From a virus, in the IMG/VR virus record IMGVR_UViG_3300037427_003863, positions 1 to 28,265 of that record: a stretch of 28,265 nucleotides of DNA. One strand, 5' to 3'. Numbering within the stretch: the first letter of the stretch is position 1; each line of letters begins with the position of its first letter. The position numbers were made by a program, and so were the translations under genes. The notes under the pieces were generated by a model. That model was not told where the DNA came from. It made no database searches and worked only from the letters and a program-made list of their open reading frames with translations. Shown here one piece after another: positions 20,884-28,265 of the stretch.

Positions 20884-21464
20884 ACGTCTTTGTAAACATT
20901 TAAACAGTCGGGGTCTTTTTTAAGTCTGCCGGATTTTTCGTAAGCTTCTCTTCGAATAGGTAAAGGTATACTGTGTTTTTTTCTAGCCCAGTTAGTTGCT
21001 TTTTGAAAACACTTCTCTAAGAAGGAAAACAGTTTGTATTTGGCTGAACTGTTTCTATACGTATCGAGTATTTCTTGTTCGGTGTCCCACATTCTATCTA
21101 TTTCGGATCTATCTTTCTTGGTTTCCGTGATGTTGAGACGAATTTTGCTTTTGGTGTCTATTCTTCCTTTTTTAAAAGTAAACTCAAATTCAGACCACCA
21201 TACGTCTCCTTTGTCGTCTTTTATGGAGTCGCAAAAGCTAATATCTACGTTATCGTTAACGCTGGTCCAGTCTTCCTTTTTTCCGCTAAAACTGTTTTTT
21301 TCAAGTTTATAAAGCCTCTGCCTGTAAACTTTATAAACGTCCATAGCGCAACACATATCTTTGGTTTGAAAAGTATGATTTGTGTTAAAAAGATGCTCGT
21401 CTTTTTTGTCTAACAAGCTCTTGAGGTAGGACTTTGGAACTATTATTTCGTCAAACATTCCCAT
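20880..21464 (-). CDS. Hypothetical phage protein of the MGMFDxI family
   Basis: 194 residues. It opens MGMFDEIIVPKSYLKSLL and includes NHTFQTKDMCCAMDVYKV. The combination of an MGMFD start with a later F-Q-T-K-D/S-x-(D)-C-x-L/M-D-x-Y motif is, from memory, shared by a common phage protein family without known function. The rest is charged, with a long C-terminal helical part (about 130-180). It overlaps the upstream gene by 22 nt and the downstream gene by 4 nt. Confidence 0.65.
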   Translation of the reverse strand: MGMFDEIIVPKSYLKSLLDKKDEHLFNTNHTFQTKDMCCAMDVYKVYRQRLYKLEKNSFSGKKEDWTSVNDNVDISFCDSIKDDKGDVWWSEFEFTFKKGRIDTKSKIRLNITETKKDRSEIDRMWDTEQEILDTYRNSSAKYKLFSFLEKCFQKATNWARKKHSIPLPIRREAYEKSGRLKKDPDCLNVYKDV

Positions 21465-21676
21465 TTTTGTTTATTATATATTATACCACATTTTTCTGTA
21501 CCGGTGGTCATGGTTTCATTTACAATTAAGGTTATTTTCTCTAAAAGTAGACCTGTGTCAGCGTCAACTACTGCGTGCTTCTTTTCTAGCATCTTGTCGA
21601 CTACGGTAAGGGCCTCGTACTCGCTAGCCTCCACTTCGATGAAGCAGAGACATGTGATTGTGGTTTTTTCACTCAT
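21443..21676 (-). CDS. Small hypothetical alpha/beta protein
   Basis: 77 residues. The pattern TTITCLCFIEVEASEYEALT then helix and strands looks like a small ferredoxin-like fold; nothing diagnostic is visible. It starts 1 nt after the helicase stop and overlaps the next gene by 22 nt. No recognised family. Confidence 0.55.
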   Translation of the reverse strand: MSEKTTITCLCFIEVEASEYEALTVVDKMLEKKHAVVDADTGLLLEKITLIVNETMTTGTEKCGIIYNKQKWECLTK

Positions 21677-21677
21677 T

Positions 21678-23159
21678 TTATAGTATGTCTCCGTTTTCGT
21701 TATTGTCGTCTAAGTCGTGTCTCTCTTGAGCAGCGTCAACCACATGCCTCAAGCTCCCTTTTTCAGTAACATCAAAGTTATCTACTTCAAAGTTCACATA
21801 ATTATTTACATACCTCTCTGATCCGTCAGCCGTAACCCTTTTAATTAAATCATGGTGACCGGCGGCATGTTGGCCTTGGAATCTAGACTTAAGGGTTATC
21901 AACTTGTGGGTTCCAAAATTCTCTCCGTCTAAGGCTAGTTCGTCTTCTGACTTTCTTCTGAAGATACCTACATAACTAGCGAACCATTGGAGCCTATCAG
22001 AAAGGGATATAACAGAGCTGTCATCGACAATGTTTGAACTGTTCCTTCCGTGACTCTCACCTGTTCTGTTTAATTGCATAGCTGTTATGATTGGGCAATT
22101 AAGTTCTTCGGAAAGTTTTTTAAGTTTATCTATTTTTTCACCAATGGCTTGATGCTCTGCCCAATTACGGTCAACTTTTTCCCCAGTTAATTTGACGTAA
22201 TCATAAGCTATTAGACAGTCGTTGCCCCTGCCTACTTCAGAATAGTACCACCTCCTGACAAGAGAGCAGACTTGGTCAATGTCTTTGTTGCCTATGTGGT
22301 GATGATGGTATTCGTAGGTAGCTAGCTTCGCTTTAGCTTCCTTGAATTTCTCACACATCTCCTTATTTCTTCTCCAGTTACCAGTTTCTAAATGCCAAAC
22401 GGGAATACCGCTAATCGCAGCAGCGAGCCTAAACTGCATTTCTTCTTTGCTCATCTCGGTGTCCAAGACAAGAGTTTTGACTTTATTATTTACAGCCGCC
22501 TTAAAGCACAGGTCGTTTATCCACGTTGTCTTACCTTGTCCCGGTCTGGCCGCTACAGCGTACAAGTTACCTCTCCTAAGCCCCCCGAAAAGTCGATTGA
22601 ATTCTTTATAGGGAGTGAGTAGCCCTGTGTCCGTATTGGGATTTAGGGAGCGGTCTTCTATTAGGTCGACTATTCCGTCGAATATGTTGGCAGGGTTAGA
22701 TTCAGTGGTGTAAGTGGAGACGTTCTCGTTGTATATACTGTCGGCCCCAGAGACGAATTCATTTATGCTTTTTTCGCCACTAGACTTTGCGAACTCCATC
22801 AACTTCCTACCGGAGTCGTAGGTTCCTCTTCTTATGGTTATTTTGGCGAGCTCTTTAGCAGTATTGATCGTTGCTCTTAATGTTATCTGAGTAAAAGATA
22901 TAGAAGCCAAGTAATCAAAAATATTAATATCATCCTTGAACGATATTCCTAGGTTTTTGATTTTCTGCGAAACTATAACCTTATCTATCTCTTCTCCTTT
23001 CGATAAGGTACTCTTAATTACATTGTATATTGTGGAGTGACTTTCACTGCAGAAGTCTTTACTACTAATAAAGCCATCTATCTCGGCAAACGCAGAGGGG
23101 TTGTTTATTAAGCCCCCTAGAACTTGCTTTTCTATCTGGATCGAATAAATTGCTACCAT
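21678..23159 (-). CDS. dnaB: Replicative DNA helicase, DnaB type
   Basis: 493 residues. The N-terminal domain (about 1-110) begins YSIQIEKQVLGGLINNP, typical of DnaB. The RecA-like motor has Walker A ARPGQGKTTW (about 204-213), VLDTEMSKEEMQFRL (H1a), Walker B CLIAYDYVKL (about 315-324) and motif H3 PIITAMQLNR. The C-terminal ~50 residues are acidic and probably flexible. It unwinds DNA 5'-3' ahead of the split DnaE polymerase and would work with the primase at 12.9 kb. No separate loader is recognised nearby. TAG-TAA stops of the upstream gene lie just before its ATG. Confidence 0.93.
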   Translation of the reverse strand: MVAIYSIQIEKQVLGGLINNPSAFAEIDGFISSKDFCSESHSTIYNVIKSTLSKGEEIDKVIVSQKIKNLGISFKDDINIFDYLASISFTQITLRATINTAKELAKITIRRGTYDSGRKLMEFAKSSGEKSINEFVSGADSIYNENVSTYTTESNPANIFDGIVDLIEDRSLNPNTDTGLLTPYKEFNRLFGGLRRGNLYAVAARPGQGKTTWINDLCFKAAVNNKVKTLVLDTEMSKEEMQFRLAAAISGIPVWHLETGNWRRNKEMCEKFKEAKAKLATYEYHHHHIGNKDIDQVCSLVRRWYYSEVGRGNDCLIAYDYVKLTGEKVDRNWAEHQAIGEKIDKLKKLSEELNCPIITAMQLNRTGESHGRNSSNIVDDSSVISLSDRLQWFASYVGIFRRKSEDELALDGENFGTHKLITLKSRFQGQHAAGHHDLIKRVTADGSERYVNNYVNFEVDNFDVTEKGSLRHVVDAAQERHDLDDNNENGDIL

Positions 23160-23162
23160 TTA

Positions 23163-23471
23163 CTAAAACTCTTCTTCGTCGTCGTCCAAAAAGGATTCAT
23201 CCCACTGGGAGTCCTCTTCTGCGATGTCTTCGTCGTCGTTGATTTCATTTTTAAGTATTTCAGTTGTATTGTCAACGCTAATCCTGTTCATAGCCTTGCT
23301 CCAGTCAGAGATAAAGCCTTGTACGGCCATTGCGTTTAAGCTGTTGTCAGACTTGCTGTGTACCTGCGGATTGCCTTTACTGTCGAATGAAAAAAGAACG
23401 AAGCCACCAAACGAACATTCGTCGAGTTGCTTAAGTAAACTAGATGGTATCTTAAATCCATCTTTTTCCAT
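23163..23471 (-). CDS. Small acidic-tailed protein next to the helicase
   Basis: 102 residues. A globular N-terminal part (about 1-65) has SFGGFVLFSFDSKGNPQVHS and MAVQGFISDWSKAM. The last 30 residues are strongly acidic, ending in FLDDDEEEF. The acidic tip with a terminal Phe looks like an SSB-type docking peptide or a DNA mimic. Position between a nuclease and DnaB suggests a replication role, such as a helicase-loading or SSB-linked factor, but that is inference. Ends in tandem stops TAG TAA. No strong promoter seen, although TATAAT lies directly before its ATG. Confidence 0.55.
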   Translation of the reverse strand: MEKDGFKIPSSLLKQLDECSFGGFVLFSFDSKGNPQVHSKSDNSLNAMAVQGFISDWSKAMNRISVDNTTEILKNEINDDEDIAEEDSQWDESFLDDDEEEF

Positions 23472-23489
23472 ACATTATAATACACAACT

Positions 23490-23903
23490 TTAGAGGGTAA
23501 CATTAAACTGCTTTTTAAAAAAAGACTTAGAAAGCTTGTCGACTTCATCATAATTAATCTCTATATACTCGAAATTGTTATATTTTAACCAATTTTCTTT
23601 CTGTACGTCTCTTTTTATTGACTTCCAATAACCGGTTCTGGAACCATGAAAAAATTTATTATATGAGGTGTGTTGTTGTCCTTGTACTTCTATTGCTATA
23701 TACTTAGTGACATTTACAAAGTCTACTTTTAGCCTTGAGCCAAACACTGGGAACTCTTCGTAAACAACATGACTGCTCCAGAATTTTTTTAGGAAACTTT
23801 TTACTTTGAACTGTATTTTTGACTTGCATTCTCCGTCCCAATCAATTAAGTACTTTGATACATTCTTGTTTTGTAGCCTGCCGTTTACAGTGAACAGCTT
23901 CAT
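23490..23903 (-). CDS. PD-(D/E)XK endonuclease-like protein
   Basis: 137 residues. VVYEEFPVFGSRLKVDFVNV supplies a catalytic Glu/Asp pair (E50, D61), and KYIAIEVQGQQHTSYNKFFH gives the E-V-Q-G variant (E72, Q74) seen in Vsr/DUF559-like phage endonucleases, followed by IKRDVQKENWLKYNNFEYIE with conserved basic residues. Such proteins cut DNA in repair, recombination or as free-standing homing-type nucleases. It is joined to RecA by an ATGA overlap, which favours a recombination role. Confidence 0.7.
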   Translation of the reverse strand: MKLFTVNGRLQNKNVSKYLIDWDGECKSKIQFKVKSFLKKFWSSHVVYEEFPVFGSRLKVDFVNVTKYIAIEVQGQQHTSYNKFFHGSRTGYWKSIKRDVQKENWLKYNNFEYIEINYDEVDKLSKSFFKKQFNVTL

Positions 23904-24967
23904 CCTATTAGCTGTTTAAATCTGTCTTCTAAGAAGTTGACAATCTTAGGGTTGTCTTCAAGGTATGCCCAAACTTTTCTCTCACCTTGATGCTTTTGTT
24001 GTATTTCTATTTTTTTCTTTTCTGCGTCATCTATTAGGGAGTCAGCAAAAGCAAACCAAGCTCCACTCTTTTTTATTAAACCCCATTGTAGGCAAAGCAT
24101 ATACATCTCCACTTCCTTCCAGATAGCTCCCCCTTTCTGGGAATACTTGACGGGTATTGCCACTTCCTGACCTGTTTTTTCGTTTCTGGTTTTTGTAAAC
24201 TTCATTACGCAATAGTGTCCCAACCTCTTTCCTTTGTCTTTTATTGCGGCAGCAGAGGGGTTCTCCCAAATGTAAAGGTTAGTCCACAGGGCTTGGATTT
24301 CACACATCGTGGAGCTATAAAATCCTAGTGCCTTGCCTCCAGAAACAGTAGTTCCGCCGGTTGCTCCGTATCCAGATGTATTCATTTTGGTTCTGGTTTG
24401 AGAGAGAACAATCATTGCGTGTCCATACCTTGTTATGGGTAGGCTTAAGGACTTGCCCGCAAAGGAAAACGTAACGGCAGAACCAGCTACCTTTTGTCCG
24501 TCTTTGAAGTCTTTGCCTAAGTCGTCAACCCTGCAAAGCGCATCGGTAGAATCAAGAATGAAAAGGTATTTTTTCTTTTCTGGGTTGTCAATTATTAACT
24601 CTTTAATCATTCCTAGACTGGGTTCAAGCATGTTGCTGTCTAGGCAGAACCACTTATTCGCGTCTGTAGATATTTCGCTTCTCTCCAGTAAGATTCTGTT
24701 AAGCCTGCCTTCTGCGTTTACATAAAAAACAAAAGAATCTTTAATGCTCTCCTGAAATATTTTAGCAACATTTAACGCGAAACTGGTTTTTCCGCTTTCT
24801 GGTTCTCCGGACACTCTGAAGATTCCCGGAGATAATCCTCCGTCAAGAAACATATCTAAAGATAGGCTGCCAGAACTAGAGCACCAGTCTACGGCTTCTC
24901 CGGTGTTGTAATGATGCGGTTTGTATCTCTTGTCCTCTAGTAATGATTTAATCTTCGTCTGGCTCAT
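23900..24967 (-). CDS. RecA/UvsX-like recombinase
   Basis: 355 residues; DNA strand-exchange ATPase. Walker A is GEPESGKTS (54-62), Walker B YLFILDS (134-140), and the SQTRTK stretch followed by TGGTTVSGGKALGFYSS matches the RecA L2/DNA-binding region. The N-terminus is short, with no large RecA-type helix. The C-terminal ~80 residues are not RecA-like by eye. It overlaps the upstream gene by 20 nt and the downstream nuclease gene by 4 nt. It could serve phage recombination-dependent replication with the Rad52-like candidate. Confidence 0.9.
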   Translation of the reverse strand: MSQTKIKSLLEDKRYKPHHYNTGEAVDWCSSSGSLSLDMFLDGGLSPGIFRVSGEPESGKTSFALNVAKIFQESIKDSFVFYVNAEGRLNRILLERSEISTDANKWFCLDSNMLEPSLGMIKELIIDNPEKKKYLFILDSTDALCRVDDLGKDFKDGQKVAGSAVTFSFAGKSLSLPITRYGHAMIVLSQTRTKMNTSGYGATGGTTVSGGKALGFYSSTMCEIQALWTNLYIWENPSAAAIKDKGKRLGHYCVMKFTKTRNEKTGQEVAIPVKYSQKGGAIWKEVEMYMLCLQWGLIKKSGAWFAFADSLIDDAEKKKIEIQQKHQGERKVWAYLEDNPKIVNFLEDRFKQLIG

Positions 24968-25349
24968 AGTTTAAAAAGTCTAATTTAGTTTTGGGCTTTT
25001 TCTTAGAAGGCTTTACTTCATAAAAATAATCGCTGGACATAAGGTAATCCTTAGTTGGTTTCATGTCAAGTTTTCTTTTTTTGTTTTTTATCCGGAGCCA
25101 TCTAACCTTGTCTGGGTGAAGGAAGTCTTTAAGAGTATAGACTTTTTCTACTTCGTGGGAGGCCCATTTCCAAAAACCAAAATCAGGTATGATAGCGAAA
25201 AGCTTTTTTGCTATCTTAAGTTGATAAATGTAAGAATTCTTCCTGTAGTCGACGAGAAAGTTATCTACAATAAACCTATGACAGGTAGATTCTTTTACCT
25301 TTTCGACCGGCTTATCGTCAGACAGGTTTAAATTAATTTCGAGCTGCAT
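24948..25349 (-). CDS. Hypothetical protein upstream of recA
   Basis: 133 residues from ATG 25349; an upstream ATG at 25376 would extend nine residues further into the GMD gene, so the internal start is favoured. Basic overall, with CHRFIVDNFLVDYRKNSYIY, IIPDFGFWKWASHEVEKVYT and a very Lys-rich C-terminal part (about 85-130) that could bind nucleic acid, then an acidic tip EPDED. No motif recognised. The 20-nt overlap with recA suggests a shared operon role. Confidence 0.6.
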   Translation of the reverse strand: MQLEINLNLSDDKPVEKVKESTCHRFIVDNFLVDYRKNSYIYQLKIAKKLFAIIPDFGFWKWASHEVEKVYTLKDFLHPDKVRWLRIKNKKRKLDMKPTKDYLMSSDYFYEVKPSKKKPKTKLDFLNYEPDED

Positions 25350-26388
25350 TGGTAGACTTGGATCCTTCCAAATCATTTTTTACCATACGCTCTACCAGAT
25401 TGTCAAACGAAATCTCCGGAGACCATCCAAGGTCTTTTCTAATTGGAGTTGAATCTCCGCAAAGGAGTTGCACTTCGGCTGGTCTGTAAAACTCTTCATT
25501 AATCTCTGCCAGAATAGTGTTCTCTTGGAAAAGCCTAAATTTTTCGTCAAGACCATCACCGCTCCAAAGACCGGGGATACCCGCAACAGCGAAAGATTTA
25601 CTGACAAACTCCTTTACGGTATGGGTTTCGTCGCTCGACAAAACGTATTCCTTTGGCTTTTTTTGGTTAAGCATTAGCCACACCGCTTTAACGAAATCTT
25701 CTGAATCGGACCAGTCTCTTTTTGCTTCAATATTTCCTAGCTCTAAGGGAATAACCTCTTCACCGTTGTCGATCTGGCGCTTTATTTCAGCAACAGCTTT
25801 GGTTATCTTTCGGGTTACGAATTCTTCTCCCCTTCGGACCCCTTCATGGTTAAATAAAATACTGTGGATAGCAAACATGTTGTAGGACTCTCTGTAGACC
25901 TTAACTATGTGGCGAGCAGCCGCCTTGGAGGCTCCGTAGGGGCTTCTAGCCTTGATAGGGTGCTTTATGTCTTGAGGGCTGTAATCGATGTCCCCGAATT
26001 CTTCGGAGCTACCGGCACTGTAGAATCTGCAATCAGGTTTAAACTTTCTAAGGGACTCTAGGCACCTTATGACTCCCAAGGTGTTAACATCGAAAACTTG
26101 TAGGGGCATATCCCAGCTACAGCCGACAAAAGAGTTGGCTCCGAAATTAATAAAATAATCCGGACCGATTTCTTTTACCAAGTTGCCTATTGAAACCTCG
26201 TCGGTAAGGTCGCCTAGGACCAAATTAAACCTTGGGTGCTTCCTGAAGGACTCAATGTTAGAAAAGTTAGCGTTAGATGTCCTTCTCATCATTCCGTAAA
26301 CTTCTAAATTCTCATGGATGCTAAGCAGGTAGTCGCACATGTTTGCGCCATCTTGCCCTAAAACTCCAGTTACTATTGCTTTTTTCAT
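25333..26388 (-). CDS. gmd: GDP-mannose 4,6-dehydratase
   Basis: 351 residues from ATG 26388, 2 nt after the upstream stop; a frame start at 26415 would overlap the methyltransferase gene. Extended SDR fold: NADP-binding TGVLGQDG near the N-terminus, MRRTSNANF (family RRSSxFN), SSEEFG and the catalytic SPYGASK (Y151, K155). It makes GDP-4-dehydro-6-deoxy-D-mannose, the precursor of GDP-fucose, rhamnose or perosamine. No reductase or aminotransferase follows in this window, so the final sugar is unknown. Related NAD-dependent epimerase/dehydratases are the main alternative. Confidence 0.85.
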   Translation of the reverse strand: MKKAIVTGVLGQDGANMCDYLLSIHENLEVYGMMRRTSNANFSNIESFRKHPRFNLVLGDLTDEVSIGNLVKEIGPDYFINFGANSFVGCSWDMPLQVFDVNTLGVIRCLESLRKFKPDCRFYSAGSSEEFGDIDYSPQDIKHPIKARSPYGASKAAARHIVKVYRESYNMFAIHSILFNHEGVRRGEEFVTRKITKAVAEIKRQIDNGEEVIPLELGNIEAKRDWSDSEDFVKAVWLMLNQKKPKEYVLSSDETHTVKEFVSKSFAVAGIPGLWSGDGLDEKFRLFQENTILAEINEEFYRPAEVQLLCGDSTPIRKDLGWSPEISFDNLVERMVKNDLEGSKSTNAARN

Positions 26389-26390
26389 TA

Positions 26391-27065
26391 TTAATTTTTC
26401 TGATTCCAGATCCATCCCATTTGATACATGTCGAACAAAGGCTTTACCCCTATGTCGTTCATATAATCTAAGACTACTTGCCCCTTGCCTCTCCGTTCTA
26501 TGTCGCCGTTATCCAATCCCTGAAGCAGTCCCTCTACTCCTTCTATTTTATATTGTTTCATTTTATTTTTAGGGCTGACCAATATATTGTCGTCGACAAC
26601 TATCAACGTCCCTTCCTTCAAAAGGTTTCTAGCTGAGAACAACTCTTTTAAGTGATGAGTAGCTGCTGGTAAAGGGTTGTTCCAGTCTACGTCAAACGAA
26701 TCAAGGTAAAGTAAGTCCGCCTTCGTCTCGAGCCTGCTTAATGCTGTTAGTGAATTTTCATTAATTATTTGAAAGTTTTTTGTCGATTCATCTGAGAGTT
26801 TGCAAGCATCTTTGTCTATGTCGATAGATACGCCCTTTCCTCCATAAAACTCTATGAAAGTGTCAAATAAAACGGTAGACATGCCGTCTCCGGTTATATT
26901 GTTCTCTTCTCTGTAAGTTCCTGTTTCGACAATGGAGGGTTTGTCCACTTCGCTCAAATAGTCAAAAATTATCTGAAACGAATCGATGCGATTACCAAGC
27001 ATTGGCTTAGTTTTTTTCCAAAAAGATTCCCAAGAATCAAATTTGATTTTTTTATTTTCTGTCAT
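26391..27065 (-). CDS. SAM-dependent methyltransferase-like protein
   Basis: 224 residues with a class I Rossmann pattern: KPSIVETGTYREEN (motif I region), a strand/acidic loop GKGVSIDIDKDACKLS, IINENSLTAL, and ADLLYLDSFDVDW (motif IV region). The C-terminal part, EGTLIVVDDNILVSPKNKM, matches the family end. Similar phage proteins are often TylF/sugar O-methyltransferase-like. Located directly before gmd, it may methylate a sugar, but lack of a clear GxGxG and weak features leave the substrate open. Confidence 0.65.
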   Translation of the reverse strand: MTENKKIKFDSWESFWKKTKPMLGNRIDSFQIIFDYLSEVDKPSIVETGTYREENNITGDGMSTVLFDTFIEFYGGKGVSIDIDKDACKLSDESTKNFQIINENSLTALSRLETKADLLYLDSFDVDWNNPLPAATHHLKELFSARNLLKEGTLIVVDDNILVSPKNKMKQYKIEGVEGLLQGLDNGDIERRGKGQVVLDYMNDIGVKPLFDMYQMGWIWNQKN

Positions 27066-27066
27066 A

Positions 27067-27576
27067 TTAGGTAGGAAGTAGTTTTATTAGTTGGTCGTTT
27101 ATTGTGGCGATACCTTCGGGAGTATCTTTGCTTTTCATCTTGATGTTGATTTCTGTTAAGTTTTCTTTGCCTCTTGCTCCGCTCATCTTTGCGACCAGCT
27201 TATTGTTTTCGTTATTAATCTCATCCTCGAAATGGCTAAGGTTAACCGCAAGTTTCATTTCTATTTCGTCTATTGCGAGATGGGAGTTATTGGTTAATGT
27301 TATTTGAGGTATATCTACGGTTGTAATTTCTCCGCCGTTTCCCGGTAATTGAACCTTAAAGGTTTTGGCGTTTCCATCGTCGTCAAAATAAGTCGACATA
27401 ACTCTGTTCAAATGCTCGGTCTCGACTTTTCGCTGAGCATAAGTAACAGAATTGTAGATTGCTTGAACTAGTTTATCTAAGGAATTTAATCCCCCACCGT
27501 TACCCCCTGTTGGAGGGGGGTCTGCCAGCGGATCAGGCGCGTTTGGGTTCTTTAAGTGAGAGTTGGATAATCCCAT
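27067..27576 (-). CDS. Second DUF2589-like protein of a tandem pair
   Basis: 169 residues. A Pro/Gly-rich disordered N-terminus (residues 8-31) precedes a DUF2589-like core: DIPQITLTNNSHLAIDEIEM aligns with the PLLGIVNTPNLSVKDVTIDF strand pair of the neighbouring gene, and KDTPEGIATINDQLIKLL aligns with its C-terminal DDGPPEGLMKVLDIL motif. The pair is therefore probably paralogous. Structure unknown; possible secreted, adhesive or particle-related role is only speculation. The gene starts one codon after the upstream TAA and in frame with it. Confidence 0.65.
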   Translation of the reverse strand: MGLSNSHLKNPNAPDPLADPPPTGGNGGGLNSLDKLVQAIYNSVTYAQRKVETEHLNRVMSTYFDDDGNAKTFKVQLPGNGGEITTVDIPQITLTNNSHLAIDEIEMKLAVNLSHFEDEINNENNKLVAKMSGARGKENLTEINIKMKSKDTPEGIATINDQLIKLLPT

Positions 27577-27579
27577 TAT

Positions 27580-28209
27580 TTATGGAGAAGGGGTTACCGG
27601 AGGTGTTACCGAAGGCGTCGTGGCTGACGGTGTCGGCTTAATGGCGTCTCCTAGGATGTCTAGCACTTTCATTAATCCTTCTGGGGGTCCGTCATCTCTT
27701 GCTGCACAATGAACAGTGTACCTAGCTGAATTATCAGTCTTCCTAGTATTGCTGCTCTTGCTTCCGACCGACGCAGTCATCGAGGCACTTACAGGAGACC
27801 ACCAAGATTTGTATTTTACGCTAGTGTCAACTTGAACGGATGTTGAATCGTTATGCTCTGTTGAAGACGAAACTTTCATGTCAAAGTCGATGGTCACGTC
27901 TTTGACTGAAAGGTTGGGGGTGTTAACGATTCCCAGTAAAGGGACTTTCATGTGCCTAGGCTCTACCTTAGTTGTCGTTTCGCCGGTAGAAGCGTCCTTC
28001 TCTTCTACAATAGCGTCATAAGCAAAATCGACAGTTCTTGCTTTTAAAACAGGAGCAGCCGTAGTCCCGGTATTCTGGAGACCCACTTCTTTGATGAAGT
28101 CTTCCGTTATGCCCGCTAATTTACCTTGGGCTTGAGCCGCTGCGAGTAGGGGTTGTGAAATTAATTCTCCGATTGGGAGGCCTTTAAATTGATCTGCTAT
28201 TTTTGCCAT
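27580..28209 (-). CDS. DUF2589-domain protein
   Basis: 209 residues. ELISQPLLAAAQAQGKLAGI near the start, TVDFAYDA, and PLLGIVNTPNLSVKDVTIDF match the DUF2589 domain. The middle is Ser/Thr-rich (SVGSKSSNTRKTDNSARY) and the end is a low-complexity Pro/Thr/Ser tail. No signal peptide. DUF2589 proteins are usually found in tandem pairs in bacteria, by my recollection; the function is unknown. It is the first gene after a promoter-like sequence, so it may open this transcription unit. Confidence 0.8.
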   Translation of the reverse strand: MAKIADQFKGLPIGELISQPLLAAAQAQGKLAGITEDFIKEVGLQNTGTTAAPVLKARTVDFAYDAIVEEKDASTGETTTKVEPRHMKVPLLGIVNTPNLSVKDVTIDFDMKVSSSTEHNDSTSVQVDTSVKYKSWWSPVSASMTASVGSKSSNTRKTDNSARYTVHCAARDDGPPEGLMKVLDILGDAIKPTPSATTPSVTPPVTPSP

Positions 28210-28233
28210 AATATTTTAAATTTTTCTACGCTT

Positions 28234-28263
28234 ATAATACCTTGCTGGTGCTATTTTAGTTAA
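28234..28263 (-). promoter_or_regulatory. Promoter-like element upstream of the DUF2589 pair
   Basis: Minus strand: TTAACT (28263-28258), 18-nt spacer, TATTAT (28239-28234), matching the -35 box at 4 of 6 and the -10 box at 5 of 6. The remaining 24 nt to the ATG at 28209 are A/T-rich with no Shine-Dalgarno. Here the -10 box is farther from the ATG, so a short leader would exist. Confidence 0.4.
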
Positions 28264-28265
28264 CA

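Overview
The window looks like part of the genome of a large, AT-rich tailed bacteriophage. Every gene I can support lies on the minus strand, packed with 1-35 base overlaps (many ATGA, GTGA or TAATG junctions). The content is a virus-style mix: a replisome and recombination set, nucleotide-supply enzymes, sugar and glycan enzymes, two tRNAs and many very small hypothetical proteins. There are no ribosomal, housekeeping, capsid, tail or terminase genes, so this is a DNA-metabolism and host-modification block. The heptose-type sugar genes suggest a Gram-negative host; I cannot name it.

Layout in transcription order (high to low coordinates). 28.2-25.3 kb: a tandem DUF2589-type pair, a methyltransferase and a GDP-mannose 4,6-dehydratase. 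25.3-21.7 kb: RecA-like recombinase, a PD-(D/E)XK endonuclease, an acidic-tailed small protein and a DnaB-type helicase. 21.7-19.2 kb: small hypothetical proteins (one with an MbcA/ParS-like toxin-binding domain), dCMP deaminase and a sugar-isomerase-like cupin. 19.2-17.3 kb: a HldE-like nucleotidyltransferase and a separate PfkB kinase, with small proteins and tRNA-Arg(UCU) between them. 17.3-14.2 kb: dUTPase, small membrane proteins, PurM and PurS, a thermonuclease, a DUF5522-like mini-gene and tRNA-Leu(UAA). 14.2-7.1 kb: HAD phosphatase, a zinc-less DnaG-type primase, a RecB/Cas4-like nuclease, and a C-family DNA polymerase split in two: PHP domain, then PD-(D/E)XK nuclease, DnaQ-like exonuclease, a 72-residue protein, then the polymerase core. 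7.1-2.5 kb: an SSB-like protein, a GT4-DUF4214-GT9(N) glycosyltransferase abutting a GT9(C) protein, and a possible Rad52-like protein. 2.4-0 kb: Hsp20, a B12-dependent ribonucleotide reductase and the start of a probable GT-A glycosyltransferase.

How it fits together: RNR, dCMP deaminase, dUTPase and PurS/PurM feed dNTPs to a self-encoded replisome (split DnaE, DnaQ-like proofreader, primase, DnaB helicase, candidate SSB) supported by RecA and several nucleases. Scattered through this are genes for activated sugars (kinase, nucleotidyltransferase, phosphatase, GMD, cupin) and for their transfer (GT4/GT9), which may remodel host or virion glycans.

The two points I would look at first: (1) the DnaE split, with the proofreading exonuclease encoded between the two halves; (2) the signals for gene starts. 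Three promoter-like elements place a -10 hexamer exactly 6 nt before the ATG, and both tRNAs end 5 or 7 nt before an ATG. With few Shine-Dalgarno sequences, this suggests leaderless or near-leaderless translation.
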